Shown one piece after another: positions 1 through 8,567 of a stretch of DNA of 21,749 bases. The position numbers and the translations under genes are program-made. Origin of the DNA: CAYWNK01 sp047639615 (GTDB lineage: Bacteria > Planctomycetota > UBA1135 > GCA-002686595); the NCBI GenBank assembly GCA_047639615.1, contig JBLIOL010000051.1:1-21749 (forward strand). The letters are read 5' to 3'. The notes under the pieces were generated by a model. The model made no database searches, was not told the origin of the DNA, and worked only from the letters and a program-made list of their open reading frames with translations. The stretch's first letter is position 1. Every line of letters starts with the position of its first letter.

Positions 1-366
1 TGGCGCGCGGTGCTCCTGGATCTCGGCAAGGTCTTCTGGCACAAGACTGTGGATACCGACGAGTTCGAGGCGCGCATGAGCGAGGTTGCCGGGTTCGATT
101 ACAGCCGAGTCTTCGATCAATACCTGCGCGACACGCGCATCCCGGAGCTGCAGTACTCGACGGATGGTGACCGCGTGGATCTTTGGTGGGACAAGGTCGT
201 GCCGGGCTTTGAAGTGCCCGTGGTGGTCGTGCTGAACGGGGAGCCCCAGCGCCTGCTCATTTCCAGCACGCCTACGTCAGTACAGCTGGGCGGGAAACTC
301 GAGAGTATCGAGTTGGATCGCAACTTCTACATGACCGTGGCCGAGAGCGCCTCTTCAACCAACTAG
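1..366 (+). CDS. C-terminal fragment of a probable M1-family metallopeptidase (5' end outside window)
   Basis: The frame is open from the first base and ends at TAG 364-366, so the gene begins upstream of the window. The GTG at position 10 is internal rather than a start: the codons before it also read as protein and no ribosome binding site is visible. The visible ~121 residues resemble the end of M1 (gluzincin) aminopeptidases: a helical segment with a DTDEFEARMSEVAGFD motif, then FDQYLRDTRIPELQY, which matches the usual 'F..WL..t..Pel.y' junction into a final beta-sandwich. The zinc motif HExxH would lie upstream and cannot be seen, so catalytic competence is unknown. The next gene starts 6 bases after the stop on the same strand, suggesting co-transcription. 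The family call is inference from a short C-terminal stretch. Confidence 0.6.
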   Translation, partial: WRAVLLDLGKVFWHKTVDTDEFEARMSEVAGFDYSRVFDQYLRDTRIPELQYSTDGDRVDLWWDKVVPGFEVPVVVVLNGEPQRLLISSTPTSVQLGGKLESIELDRNFYMTVAESASSTN

Positions 367-372
367 GTCCAG

Positions 373-2607
373 ATGCTGCACTTCCTGACGGTTTGTCTTG
401 GGCTGAGTCTGCTGGCGTCTCAGGCGTCTGCACAAGTGAGCCCTAGCCCGGGGGCTCTACGCCTGGCGGCTTGGGAACGTCACGAGGCCATGCAGGCTAG
501 CTCGCCTTTCAACAAGCTCGCCTGGCGTGCCCTCGGTCCCAAGAATTGCGGCGGCCGCATCGAAGCCATCGACTCGCCCGCTGGCCAACCCGAGGTGATC
601 TACGCCGGCGTGGGTTCCGGCGGCGTATGGAAAAGCTCCGACGCTGGACGCTCGTGGGAGCACGTCTTCCGCAAGCAATCCACCTGCGCCATCGGCGATG
701 TGTGCGTAGACCCTAGCGACGCGGACACGGTCTGGGTGGGCACGGGGGAAGCGCACCTCTCGGGCATGTCCTTCACTGGCACGGGGGTCTTTAAGTCCAC
801 GGACGCCGGCGCCAGTTGGAGCAACATGGGCTTGGTGGATAGCTCGCGCATTTCCAAGGTCGTGGTGAGCCCCAAGGATGGCGACGCGGTCTACGTGGCG
901 GCCATGGGACCGAACCGCGGCAAGCAAGGTCAGTGCGGTGTCTTCAAGACGGTGGACGGTGGCAAGACCTGGAAGGCAACCCTCGTGGTCGGGGAGCAGA
1001 TTCCGATTATCGATCTGGTCATGGACCCGAGCGACGATCAGTGCCTCTGGGCCGCAGCCTGGGACCGCGGCCGGGAGGCTGCCGGTGGCGTCTACCGCAC
1101 CACGGATGGGGGCAAGAACTGGAAGCGCCTGGAAGGCGGGCTGCTGCAGGGCAAGGATGTGGGCCGCATCGCTTTAGCGGTGGCCCCTTCCGAAGCGGGC
1201 GTGCTCTATGCGCTGGTGGTGGATCACTCGCCCCCGGGCAACGGTCGCTACGACGTGGGCGGTGCGCTCTATCGTTCTGCGGATCGCGGCGAAAGCTGGA
1301 AGCGCACCAGCGAAGAGTACGTGAACACCTACGTGGGCTGGGACTTCTGCGACGTGATGGTCTCGCCCAAGAACGCGGACCAAGTCTATGTCTGCGGGCA
1401 AGAGCTGCTGGTCTCCGCGGACGGCGGCAAGAGTTTCGTGCGTGGCGGCGAAGAGGTGGCTCGCCTACTGCCGCACCCCGGGCAGGGCATGCACTTGGAC
1501 ATGCACGAGTTGTGGATCGACCCCAGTAATCCCGATCGCATTCTCCTGGGTAATGACGGCGGCCTCTACGAGTCCACCGATCGCGCGCGCACTTGGTTGC
1601 ACCTGAACAACTTGCCTATCGCCGAGTTCTACACGGTCTATTTGGATCGCATGGACCCCGGTCGTATCTGGGGCGGTACCCAGGACAATGCCTCCTTGGT
1701 GGCGCCCCTGAGCACGCAGCTGGTGGCTGGCGACGGCGACCAGTGGCGCTACGTGTTCTTGGATCGCTGGGACGGTGGAGATGGCTTCGCGACCTTCCCT
1801 GATCCAAGCGGCGACGGCACGGAGTACTACGAACATCAGAATGGCGACATGCGCCGGCGTAGGCCGGGCGCGCCGCCGCGTTGGGGGAAGGGCTCGGGTA
1901 AGCGCATTCAGCCGCGGGCCAAGCCGGGCGAGACGCCCCTGCGTTTCTCTTGGAACACACCCTTACTACCTTCTACCCACGTGCCCGCTCGACTGTACTG
2001 CGGCACGCAGTTCGTCATGCGCTCGGCCGATCGCGGCGACAGCTGGGAGCGCATCAGTGAGGACCTGACCGGCGGCGCCGGCGCCCTGTTATCTCTCGCG
2101 GAGTCAACGCTGGACGCGCAGCGCCTGGTGGCGGGCGCGGGCCGGTCCCTGGTGCACGTGACTAAGGATGGGGGCGAGCATTGGACCTCCGTGGGGGAGG
2201 ACTTGCCGCGCGCCGCTTTGCGCAAAGTGATCCCGTCGGTCCACGCTGCCGAGCGCCTCTACGTTTGCCTGAGCGGTGCGGGGAGCGGCGATCGCCGCCC
2301 ACTTGTCTACGTGTCAGAGGACTTCGGCAAGAGCTGGCGGTCCCTGGGCGCTGGCCTGCCCGCCGAACCCGTGAACGTGCTGGTGGAAGATCCCGCTCGT
2401 GAGGGGCTTCTCTACGTGGGCACCGAGCTTGGTGTCTACGCCTCGACCGACGCTGGCGCGAGTTGGTCGTCGCTGAGCGCGGGCCTGCCTACCGCGCCCG
2501 TGATGGACATGGCGGTGCACCATACGCTGCCCGTGCTCGTGGTCGTGACCCACGGCTTGAGCGCCTTCGCCTGCGAGCTTGGCGCGCTGCGCGCAGCCCA
2601 GGACTAG
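373..2607 (+). CDS. Secreted Asp-box (BNR/sortilin VPS10-like) beta-propeller protein, 744 aa
   Basis: The ATG lies 6 bases after the preceding stop. Residues 1-20 form a signal peptide with a likely cut after ASA (20/21), so the protein is exported. Eleven Asp-box motifs of the form S/T-x-D-x-G-x-x-W are visible, near residues 88, 142, 193, 243, 302, 348, 401, 551, 597, 648 and 691, spread over two propeller-like halves. The centre has the 'H-x-x-W-I-D-P...GNDGG...QDN' signature (about 374-440) typical of the large exported 'glycosyl hydrolase/VPS10-like' proteins of planctomycetes and Bacteroidetes. Despite that common database name I see no sialidase catalytic Arg triad or Tyr/Glu pair, so a binding or structural role is as likely as enzymatic activity. 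A basic, proline-rich insert (about 494-522) separates the halves. Its stop codon overlaps the stop of the convergent sigma gene. Confidence 0.85.
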   Translation: MLHFLTVCLGLSLLASQASAQVSPSPGALRLAAWERHEAMQASSPFNKLAWRALGPKNCGGRIEAIDSPAGQPEVIYAGVGSGGVWKSSDAGRSWEHVFRKQSTCAIGDVCVDPSDADTVWVGTGEAHLSGMSFTGTGVFKSTDAGASWSNMGLVDSSRISKVVVSPKDGDAVYVAAMGPNRGKQGQCGVFKTVDGGKTWKATLVVGEQIPIIDLVMDPSDDQCLWAAAWDRGREAAGGVYRTTDGGKNWKRLEGGLLQGKDVGRIALAVAPSEAGVLYALVVDHSPPGNGRYDVGGALYRSADRGESWKRTSEEYVNTYVGWDFCDVMVSPKNADQVYVCGQELLVSADGGKSFVRGGEEVARLLPHPGQGMHLDMHELWIDPSNPDRILLGNDGGLYESTDRARTWLHLNNLPIAEFYTVYLDRMDPGRIWGGTQDNASLVAPLSTQLVAGDGDQWRYVFLDRWDGGDGFATFPDPSGDGTEYYEHQNGDMRRRRPGAPPRWGKGSGKRIQPRAKPGETPLRFSWNTPLLPSTHVPARLYCGTQFVMRSADRGDSWERISEDLTGGAGALLSLAESTLDAQRLVAGAGRSLVHVTKDGGEHWTSVGEDLPRAALRKVIPSVHAAERLYVCLSGAGSGDRRPLVYVSEDFGKSWRSLGAGLPAEPVNVLVEDPAREGLLYVGTELGVYASTDAGASWSSLSAGLPTAPVMDMAVHHTLPVLVVVTHGLSAFACELGALRAAQD

Positions 2608-5192
2608 TCGACGCTCGCTTCCCAGGACAGGGGCGTGCCAGCGGCGGTTGGGGCTAGGTCGGGGTACTCGATCAGGTAGCGACCCGATCCGGTGGGGATC
2701 TTGAGGGGCAGGGCAGCGGAGCCGTGGAATACAGGGATACGAATCACCGCCCCCTCGTTATCGACCAGCAGGGTGATGCTGGCGTGGGCTTGGCCACCTG
2801 TGATGCCGGCGGGGGTCGGCGCGCTCAGGATTCCCAGGGCGTTCATCTCCAGGGTGCGCGGCTCGGCGCTGCGACCGCTGTGGAACCAGGGCTCCGGGAA
2901 CATGTAGCAGAGCCCTGTGTCGGGCACGAGGATGAAGTACTTCCCCTCCAGCAGTCCACCGCTCTGGAATTGGCCGGAGTCACCGGCCACGAGTGTGAGG
3001 CTGGCGCGGGTTGGGTCTTGCTCAGGAATGATCAGGATCTGTGTGCGGTCCGGCATCGGGTCGCCGTTCGGATCCAGCAGGATTCCGCGCATGGGAGCCG
3101 AACCGCTGGTGCGACTAGGTAGCTGGATGGCCAGATCGTCTTGGCCGCCGTGGACGCCGGTGGTCATGAGCGGCAATACACCCGCGTCCAAACTCGCCCG
3201 CACGGTTAGAACGCACTGCACGGGAGGAACGGTGCGGAATCCGAAGGTACCGTCGGGTCGACTTCGAGAGGTCGCGAAGGTGCCCGCGGGATTGGCGCGT
3301 AGGGCAAGCTCCAGGTACCAGCCACCTTTGGGGGGCGATTCCCCGAGCAACTGCCCGCGCAGGTCGAGCTCCTGACCGAGTTCTACATTCCAGCGCTCCG
3401 TCCGGCCCGAGCGCAGGACGACCGTGTGGGAAGCGGACAGCTCTGGATTCCTTCGGTCGGGACCTGCTTCGGCGTACAGGGTGTACTTGCCCGGCGGGAG
3501 GTTCTTGAACCGATAGCGCCCCTTGGAGCTGATGCGCGCTGCGTAGCGTTGATCGATGCGGTCCCCAAAGGCGTATACGTAACCGGGGCCGAGCGGGGCG
3601 TCGTCGGCACGTGTGACACTCCCGCGCAGGCGGGCATGGGACAGCAGTTTGACGTCGTAGGAAGTGTCCTGCGATGCAAGTAGGCGGACCTTGCCCCGGA
3701 AGGGAGCGCCCGCCTCGCTGGTCATGGAGATGACGGTGGTGCCGGGCTCAAGTCCGGTCAGAGCGTAGCGACCATCCGCATCGGTCAGGGCCGTCTGTGC
3801 AGGAGGAAGCCTTCCTTGGCCTCCGTCGCCCATGAGTATCTGGTCACCCAGGTAACCGCGTGCGGGTAGGTAACCCTGGAAGAGCAGGGGCTTGTCGGGA
3901 TCACGCATGAAGCTGACTTTCAGACGCCCGCCATGACTATCGCGGAGCTTGGTCTGAGCCCCGCGCAGTGCGCGGCCGACCCGGATGCGTTCACCGACTT
4001 CGACGAGCACATTGGCCAAAGGCGCACCGCCGGAATCGGTGACGCGGCCATGCAGGTTTGAGCCCATGCCGCGTAGCCTGATTTTGTACTCCTCAGGCAA
4101 CACCTTGGGCAGTGCGAGTACGGCCGATGGGCGGTGCCCCTTGGCGCGAGCGGAGGCAACCAGGTGAAAGTAGAACCCGACCATGTGCGCTTCCGATTCG
4201 GGCGGAATTTCGACCAGCGCGAAGCCTTCTGCGTTCGTTAGGCCGCACTCTTCAAGGCCCTCCGGTCCGAAGTCGAACAGCACGGTGGCGCCCTCGACCG
4301 GCTCGTCCTCGGTGTCCACCACCTTGACCATGATGCTCGTGGGGAAAGACGCAGGCGCGACTTGGGTTGTCTCCTCCAGCCTCTCCGTGGGTGCCGATCC
4401 AAGTCCAAGCCTGCGTTCTTCGCGCTCGCGGTCATCGACGGCCAGCAGGTTGCTGATGCTGACGTCGCTTGCGGTGCCCAGCTCGGAGTCCAGTGGCTGG
4501 ATGACAGCGCCTTGCTTCGAGTCACCCCCCATGTACCAAACGCCTACGCTCAATCCAACGGCTAGGCTGGCCATGATCATCAAGCTCGAGGCATTCCATC
4601 CGGCCGCTCCCGTGCTGGTCAGCGCGCTGGTCTCGCCCACATTGGGGAGCCGAATACCCGCTAGCAAGGCGAGGCTCGGTCGCCAGTCGGCGGAGTTGGC
4701 GCCGTACTCCTTATCCAGATCCTCGCGCAGCTTCTTGAGCGCGCGGTGCAGGCGCATGCGCACGGTGCTGATCGGAAGCTCCAGGCGCGTGGCGATGTGG
4801 CGCGGCGGCAAGTCCTCGAAGAAGCGCAGCATGACCACCTCTTGGTAGTGGTCGGGCAGGGCCTTGACCGAGGACAATACGCGCTCGAGGGACTGCTGCC
4901 GCGCGACCAGGTCGAGGGTCGCTGGCAAGCGCTCCGAGCGTGCGCTCGCTTCCTCGCGGGCCTTTCGGCGACTCTGGCCCCGCAGGACCTTGAACGAGAT
5001 GTTGCGCGTGACGGTGCGCAGCCAAGCGCTCAAGGCTTCGCGGTGCCTCGGGCCATTCGTGAGGGCGCGCAGAAAGGTCTCCTGCACCACATCATCCACG
5101 AGGGCATCGTCGGACAGCAGGCCGCGAGCCAGGGAGCGGACGAATCCGGCGTGGGCTTGCAGCAGTTCGGGGGTGATTTCGGGGTTCGCCAT
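2604..5192 (-). CDS. ECF sigma factor - transmembrane helix - carboxypeptidase-regulatory/CnaB-like repeat fusion, 862 aa
   Basis: I chose the ATG at 5192 (protein begins MANPEITP) because GAGGTG lies six bases upstream; an ATG 45 bases earlier is in frame but has no comparable site. Residues 13-76 are sigma region 2 (DDVVQETFLRAL) and about 100-158 are region 4 (LPDHYQEVVMLRFFEDL plus the recognition helix). Residues 202-222 form a single hydrophobic helix (SSLMIMASLAVGLSVGVWYM). Beyond it, about 286-785 hold roughly five carboxypeptidase-regulatory-like beta domains, recognisable by 'V-x-D/G...P-x-x-x-A/V-x-V' starts and 'DG-x-Y/F-x-F-x-x-L-x-P-G-x-Y' ends (for example 470-484 and 558-572). 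The topology implied is sigma domain inside, sandwich domains in the periplasm. Such extended ECF proteins occur in planctomycetes; how they are released or activated is not established. No anti-sigma gene is adjacent. It is divergent from the MFS gene. Confidence 0.9.
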   Translation of the reverse strand: MANPEITPELLQAHAGFVRSLARGLLSDDALVDDVVQETFLRALTNGPRHREALSAWLRTVTRNISFKVLRGQSRRKAREEASARSERLPATLDLVARQQSLERVLSSVKALPDHYQEVVMLRFFEDLPPRHIATRLELPISTVRMRLHRALKKLREDLDKEYGANSADWRPSLALLAGIRLPNVGETSALTSTGAAGWNASSLMIMASLAVGLSVGVWYMGGDSKQGAVIQPLDSELGTASDVSISNLLAVDDREREERRLGLGSAPTERLEETTQVAPASFPTSIMVKVVDTEDEPVEGATVLFDFGPEGLEECGLTNAEGFALVEIPPESEAHMVGFYFHLVASARAKGHRPSAVLALPKVLPEEYKIRLRGMGSNLHGRVTDSGGAPLANVLVEVGERIRVGRALRGAQTKLRDSHGGRLKVSFMRDPDKPLLFQGYLPARGYLGDQILMGDGGQGRLPPAQTALTDADGRYALTGLEPGTTVISMTSEAGAPFRGKVRLLASQDTSYDVKLLSHARLRGSVTRADDAPLGPGYVYAFGDRIDQRYAARISSKGRYRFKNLPPGKYTLYAEAGPDRRNPELSASHTVVLRSGRTERWNVELGQELDLRGQLLGESPPKGGWYLELALRANPAGTFATSRSRPDGTFGFRTVPPVQCVLTVRASLDAGVLPLMTTGVHGGQDDLAIQLPSRTSGSAPMRGILLDPNGDPMPDRTQILIIPEQDPTRASLTLVAGDSGQFQSGGLLEGKYFILVPDTGLCYMFPEPWFHSGRSAEPRTLEMNALGILSAPTPAGITGGQAHASITLLVDNEGAVIRIPVFHGSAALPLKIPTGSGRYLIEYPDLAPTAAGTPLSWEASVD

Positions 5193-5193
5193 G

Positions 5194-5204
5194 GAGGTCA
5201 CCTC
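5194..5204 (-). promoter_or_regulatory. Palindrome overlapping the ribosome binding site of the first sigma-fusion gene
   Basis: On the - strand the sequence is GAGGTGACCTC, a perfect 5+1+5 palindrome that contains the GAGGTG Shine-Dalgarno element two bases before the ATG at 5192. Its one-base centre is too tight for an RNA hairpin, so if functional it would more likely be a DNA operator. At 11 bases it could be a chance result of the ribosome binding site. Confidence 0.3.
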
Positions 5205-5419
5205 TAGAGACCCCGCAGAGGACCAAACCGTGCACATGGATTCCGGCGACCTGTCGAGCTGTGCGAGGAGCTAGACCCTATCTGACACCATGGGCGAGCT
5301 AAGGAATGCCCGAAAACGGGTCCGAAGGCTGCTGGACAGTGCCAGGGGCCACTCCTGTACGGGGCGTGAGCCAATCTGAAGGCAGCCCAGCTGGGGGATT
5401 CGGCGTAGAGTCTCGCCCC

Positions 5420-6715
5420 GTGCTTTCCTTGATTCGCCAGTACCGCTCCGACCTTGGGCGCGCCCAGCCGGCGGCCAAGGCCTACCTGGCGGGCTCGGCC
5501 CTGATGGGGGTTAGCATGGCCGTGACCTGGTCCCTGCTGGCACGGCATCTGGAGGCGCGCGGATTCGACAAGGTGCAGGTGGGCAATCTGCTGGCCGCGG
5601 AGTCCATGGGGAAGCTGCTGGTGGCTCTGCCGGCTGCGCTCGTGCTGGCCCGGCGCTCGGCCCGCGGACTGTTCATGGGCTCAGCCTTCGTGGGCGGCGC
5701 GACCTACCTGCTGATCCCCTGGATCGAGGATGCGCGGCTGCTGGCTGCGACCTGCATGTTGGCGGGTAGCGCGGTCACGGTGCACTACGTGGCCATCGCG
5801 CCCTTTCTGCTGCGGCACACGGGAGCGCGCGAACGCGCCGGCATCTTTGGCTTGGCGGAGGCCCTGCGCGCGGGCTTTGCCATGCTCGGTGGCTTCGGTG
5901 GAGGCCGCCTGGTGCAGGTGGTGCAGGATCGGCTCGCCGGCGCGGGTGCCGATCAACAGGTATGCGACGCCGCGGAGGCCACGGCCACCGGTTACGCCAT
6001 CGGAGCAGCCGGGCTCTGCGCCTGGATCGCGATCCTCTTGTACGCACGCATCGGCGAGGACAAGCCCTCACTCTCCAAGCGCGAACCCATCCTCCCGATC
6101 CTGCGCAAGCATCGCGGCCTCTTCGGCCGTTTCCTGGCGCCGCAATTATTGGTCGCGGCTGGGTCGGGCATCTGCATCCCGTTTCTGCCCCTGTACTTCA
6201 AGGACCGCTTCGGGCTCGAGCCGGGAGCCTGGGGCAATCTCTTCGCCGTCGGCCAGTTGGGCATGTGCTTCGGCATGTTGCTCACGCCCTGGTTCTTAGC
6301 ACGCCTTGGCTTCGTACGCTCGATCGTCGGCATTGAGCTGTGTTCGATCCCGTTCTTCCTGATGCTCGCCTTCGCGGGTTCGCCTTGGCTCGCGGCGGGT
6401 GCCTACCTGGCGCGTGGCGCCCTGATGAACGCGACCCATCCCCTGCACAAGAACCTGATGATGCAGGTCACGCCGCCCGGTGCGCGCGAGGTGCAGACCG
6501 GATTGAATGCTGCGCTCTGGGGATTGGGCTGGGTGGTCGGACCCAAGCTCGGCGGACATGTCTTGGCTGCCACCGGCAATCGTTACGAGCTGCTGATGTT
6601 CGCGACGGTCGGTTTGTACTTGGCCGCGGCGGTGCTCTCCTTGCGCTTGCTGCTGCCCTTGGAGCGGCGACTGCTGAATACGGCTGATGGTTCGGGGGAA
6701 ACGGAGCATGCCTGA
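5420..6715 (+). CDS. Major facilitator superfamily (MFS) transporter, 431 aa
   Basis: The frame is open upstream to an ATG at 5306, but the segment before 5420 reads as low-quality protein (many Gly, Ser, Pro), while the GTG at 5420 (VLSLIRQYRSDLG) starts a typical MFS N-terminus. It has about 11-12 hydrophobic segments, in two halves separated by a basic cytoplasmic loop (RIGEDKPSLSKREPILPILRKHR). An ARHLEARGFDKVQVG-type segment precedes the loop between helices 2 and 3, which carries basic residues (LARRSARG) as in the MFS A-like motif. The substrate cannot be deduced; the fold resembles small-metabolite or drug-efflux members. No Shine-Dalgarno is seen; a TAGAGT hexamer 8 bases upstream (5406-5411) could be a -10 box of a leaderless transcript. 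The next gene overlaps its 3' end by 8 bases, suggesting translational coupling. Confidence 0.82.
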   Translation: MLSLIRQYRSDLGRAQPAAKAYLAGSALMGVSMAVTWSLLARHLEARGFDKVQVGNLLAAESMGKLLVALPAALVLARRSARGLFMGSAFVGGATYLLIPWIEDARLLAATCMLAGSAVTVHYVAIAPFLLRHTGARERAGIFGLAEALRAGFAMLGGFGGGRLVQVVQDRLAGAGADQQVCDAAEATATGYAIGAAGLCAWIAILLYARIGEDKPSLSKREPILPILRKHRGLFGRFLAPQLLVAAGSGICIPFLPLYFKDRFGLEPGAWGNLFAVGQLGMCFGMLLTPWFLARLGFVRSIVGIELCSIPFFLMLAFAGSPWLAAGAYLARGALMNATHPLHKNLMMQVTPPGAREVQTGLNAALWGLGWVVGPKLGGHVLAATGNRYELLMFATVGLYLAAAVLSLRLLLPLERRLLNTADGSGETEHA

Positions 6716-7811
6716 GGATCACGAACACAGCAGCGGTGCCCTAGCGCGTCTAGGGTTGTTGGCCCTGCGCATGGCTGCGGCCGTTGCGGGCGGCGCGCTC
6801 ATGCTCGGGTGGTTCGCGGCAGACAGCGAACTAGGCGCGCGCGTGGTGGACCTTCGACATCTTCTAGGCTTGGCCTTGCTTGGGTTGGGTCTGGGGCTGG
6901 CCATCGGGCGCCGCAGACGGACGGCCATGCTGGTGCTAGCGCTTGGCCTCAGTGCCTGCGCGAATGGTTGGTGGCTCGGAATTGCCGCGAAGCCTGAGCC
7001 TGTGGGCGGAGCGGAGTTGCGCGTGGGCTCCGCTAATTTGCTCTTCGGGATCGCGCATCCAACGCCCCTAGGCGCGTGGATCGAGGCACAGGACTTGGAT
7101 GTGTTGGGCTTGCAGGAGGTGCTCGACTCGGATCGTTCCAAGCTGAACTGGCCGCGCATCCTGGAGTCTTGGCGTGAGCGCTTCCCGTACCAGTGGGTCG
7201 AGCAGCACGAACACTTCGGCATGGCGCTGCTCTCGCGCATACCATTTGAACGCGGGCGCGTGGAGTATGTGGGCGCACAGGGCGCACAGGGCGCACAGGG
7301 CTCACAGGGCTCACAGGGCTCACAGGGCGCGTCGGAGGGCGGCCGGCCCGTGGCTCTGCAGGCGACCTTGGAGTGGGGCGGCGGGACGCGGGTGGTGGTT
7401 GTGCACCCTGTACGACCGGGGGACGCTTGGCGTCAGCTCGAGCGCGAGCGCTTCTTCGGCGAGTTGGGGCGTGAGTTGGGTGCGCAGCAGGGCCGCCTGC
7501 TGCTCATGGGGGACTGCAATGCCACGGGCGCTTCGCCCCACTGGCAGGGGCTCCTGCGAGCGGCGCGGCTGGTTGATTCGCGGGTGGGCTTTGGTCGCTT
7601 GCCTTCCTGGGCACCGAAGGCCCTGCCGAAGCGTTTGAATGGGAGCCCAGCGCAAACTTGGGCGCCCAAGCTTCTAGCGCTCGATCATCTCTTGGTACGT
7701 GGACTCGTGACCGTAGATCGCGGCGTGGGGCCTGAGGTGCGTAGTGATCATGCTCCGGTTCACGCGGTGTTTCAAGTGGCGACAGATCGCGCTGTTTTGG
7801 CTCCTGAGTGA
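6708..7811 (+). CDS. Membrane-anchored endonuclease/exonuclease/phosphatase (EEP) family protein with collagen-like insert, 367 aa
   Basis: The start at 6708 (MPEDHEHSS) overlaps the MFS stop by 8 bases and is preceded by CGGAG and GGGGG elements. Three hydrophobic helices span about 14-36, 48-68 and 72-93, so the catalytic domain (103-356) probably faces the periplasm. The EEP active-site set is complete: N110 in VGSANLL, Q136-E137 (LGLQEV), H233 (VVHPVRPG), D269 and N271 (MGDCNAT), D326-H327 (LDHLLV) and S346-D347-H348 (RSDHAPV). The family hydrolyses phosphodiesters (nucleic acid, phospholipid or phosphoinositide); this layout of N-terminal helices plus an EEP domain resembles YafD-like proteins, whose substrates are mostly unknown. 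Residues 189-207 are a GAQ/GSQ repeat inserted between two core strands. The MFS partner might transport a substrate or product, but that is speculative. Confidence 0.85.
   Translation: MPEDHEHSSGALARLGLLALRMAAAVAGGALMLGWFAADSELGARVVDLRHLLGLALLGLGLGLAIGRRRRTAMLVLALGLSACANGWWLGIAAKPEPVGGAELRVGSANLLFGIAHPTPLGAWIEAQDLDVLGLQEVLDSDRSKLNWPRILESWRERFPYQWVEQHEHFGMALLSRIPFERGRVEYVGAQGAQGAQGSQGSQGSQGASEGGRPVALQATLEWGGGTRVVVVHPVRPGDAWRQLERERFFGELGRELGAQQGRLLLMGDCNATGASPHWQGLLRAARLVDSRVGFGRLPSWAPKALPKRLNGSPAQTWAPKLLALDHLLVRGLVTVDRGVGPEVRSDHAPVHAVFQVATDRAVLAPE
7272..7325 (+). repeat. 9-bp minisatellite, six copies, encoding Gly-X-Gln repeats
   Basis: There are three copies of GGCGCACAG followed by three of GGCTCACAG, head to tail and in frame with the EEP gene. 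They encode (GAQ)3(GSQ)3, a collagen-like Gly-X-Y tract. Because the unit is a multiple of three, slippage would lengthen or shorten the loop without a frameshift. Confidence 0.95.
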
Positions 7812-7984
7812 GGATATAGGGTTTGCTGGGCTCTCTTGCTGGGGTGTGAAGTAAATACGAAAAAGTGCTGTAGTGGAGGCAGGAAATACCAGTGCGGTAA
7901 TTTTGATTACGAGGTCGTGCAGACCGGGCTGCCTCCGAGAACAGGGGTGATCCAAGCGCTGCCATCCGCGTTTGGACGGACCAA

Positions 7985-8467
7985 ATGACTATGAACGACC
8001 GCACTCAATTCACCTCGCGCCACGCCCTCTCCCTGCGTCTCTTCATCGAGCCGTGCCAAGCTTCTCCGGGCCGCCAGGACCTGGCCAATGCGTGGTCTGA
8101 GCAGGACCTGCCCTTGGGTGCCATGCGCTTGGCAACAGATGGAACCATCCTAGAGCACCGGTTGCTCATCGATACGACTGGCGCTCGCAGCATGCAGGGG
8201 CTGCGGGGTCAGAAGCTCTTTAGCAATGTGTTGCGTGATACACCTCTGGAGGCAGCCGAGTCGTTCTTCAAGGAGCACCTGCTGCACGGCACGCCCTTCA
8301 AGAACTTCACTCACCGTGTGCACCTGGTCACGGGCCCGGTGGAGGTCACTCTGCTGCTCTTCTATCACGGGATTACCGGCGAGGCATGGGCCTTTGTCGA
8401 GTCGACAGCACTGCCCGAGGGTCCTCGTAAGTGCGCGGGTTGGGCCCTTGGTCAGGGCCAGATCTAA
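7985..8467 (+). CDS. Small PAS-domain protein resembling photoactive yellow protein but lacking its chromophore cysteine, 160 aa
   Basis: The start is ATG 7985 (or 7994, three codons later), with GGACGGA a few bases upstream. From about residue 40 to 140 the sequence can be aligned by eye with photoactive yellow protein: LPLGAMRLATDGTILEH against its LAFGAIQLDGDGNILQY, then GLRGQKLFSNVLRDT against QVIGKNFFKDVAPCT, then a 'F...F.H.V....GPVEVTLLL..H..TGEAWAFVE' core matching the last three strands. The p-coumaric-acid cysteine aligns with Asp85, and the Tyr42/Glu46 positions are not conserved, so it should not be a PYP-type photosensor. It is a single-domain cytosolic PAS protein with no output domain; the ligand is unknown. 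It follows 173 bp of AT-richer intergenic DNA and is probably monocistronic, since the next gene is convergent. Confidence 0.72.
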   Translation: MTMNDRTQFTSRHALSLRLFIEPCQASPGRQDLANAWSEQDLPLGAMRLATDGTILEHRLLIDTTGARSMQGLRGQKLFSNVLRDTPLEAAESFFKEHLLHGTPFKNFTHRVHLVTGPVEVTLLLFYHGITGEAWAFVESTALPEGPRKCAGWALGQGQI

Positions 8468-8567
8468 GCCGTTGGGCGTTCTTGGGTGGTCTTATCTCCG
8501 TCGAGTGCCAAGCTTTAGACGCTCCGTCGCGCAGGGGCTTCGCGCGCACGGTATCGGCTCAACGGGC

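Noticed and set aside
4183..4848. 221-codon open frame on the + strand within the first sigma-fusion gene
   Set aside because: Ser/Arg-rich shadow of a gene whose sigma and membrane segments are clear on the other strand.
7985..8467. Blue-light photoreceptor (true photoactive yellow protein)
   Set aside because: The chromophore cysteine aligns with Asp and the Tyr/Glu partners are not conserved.
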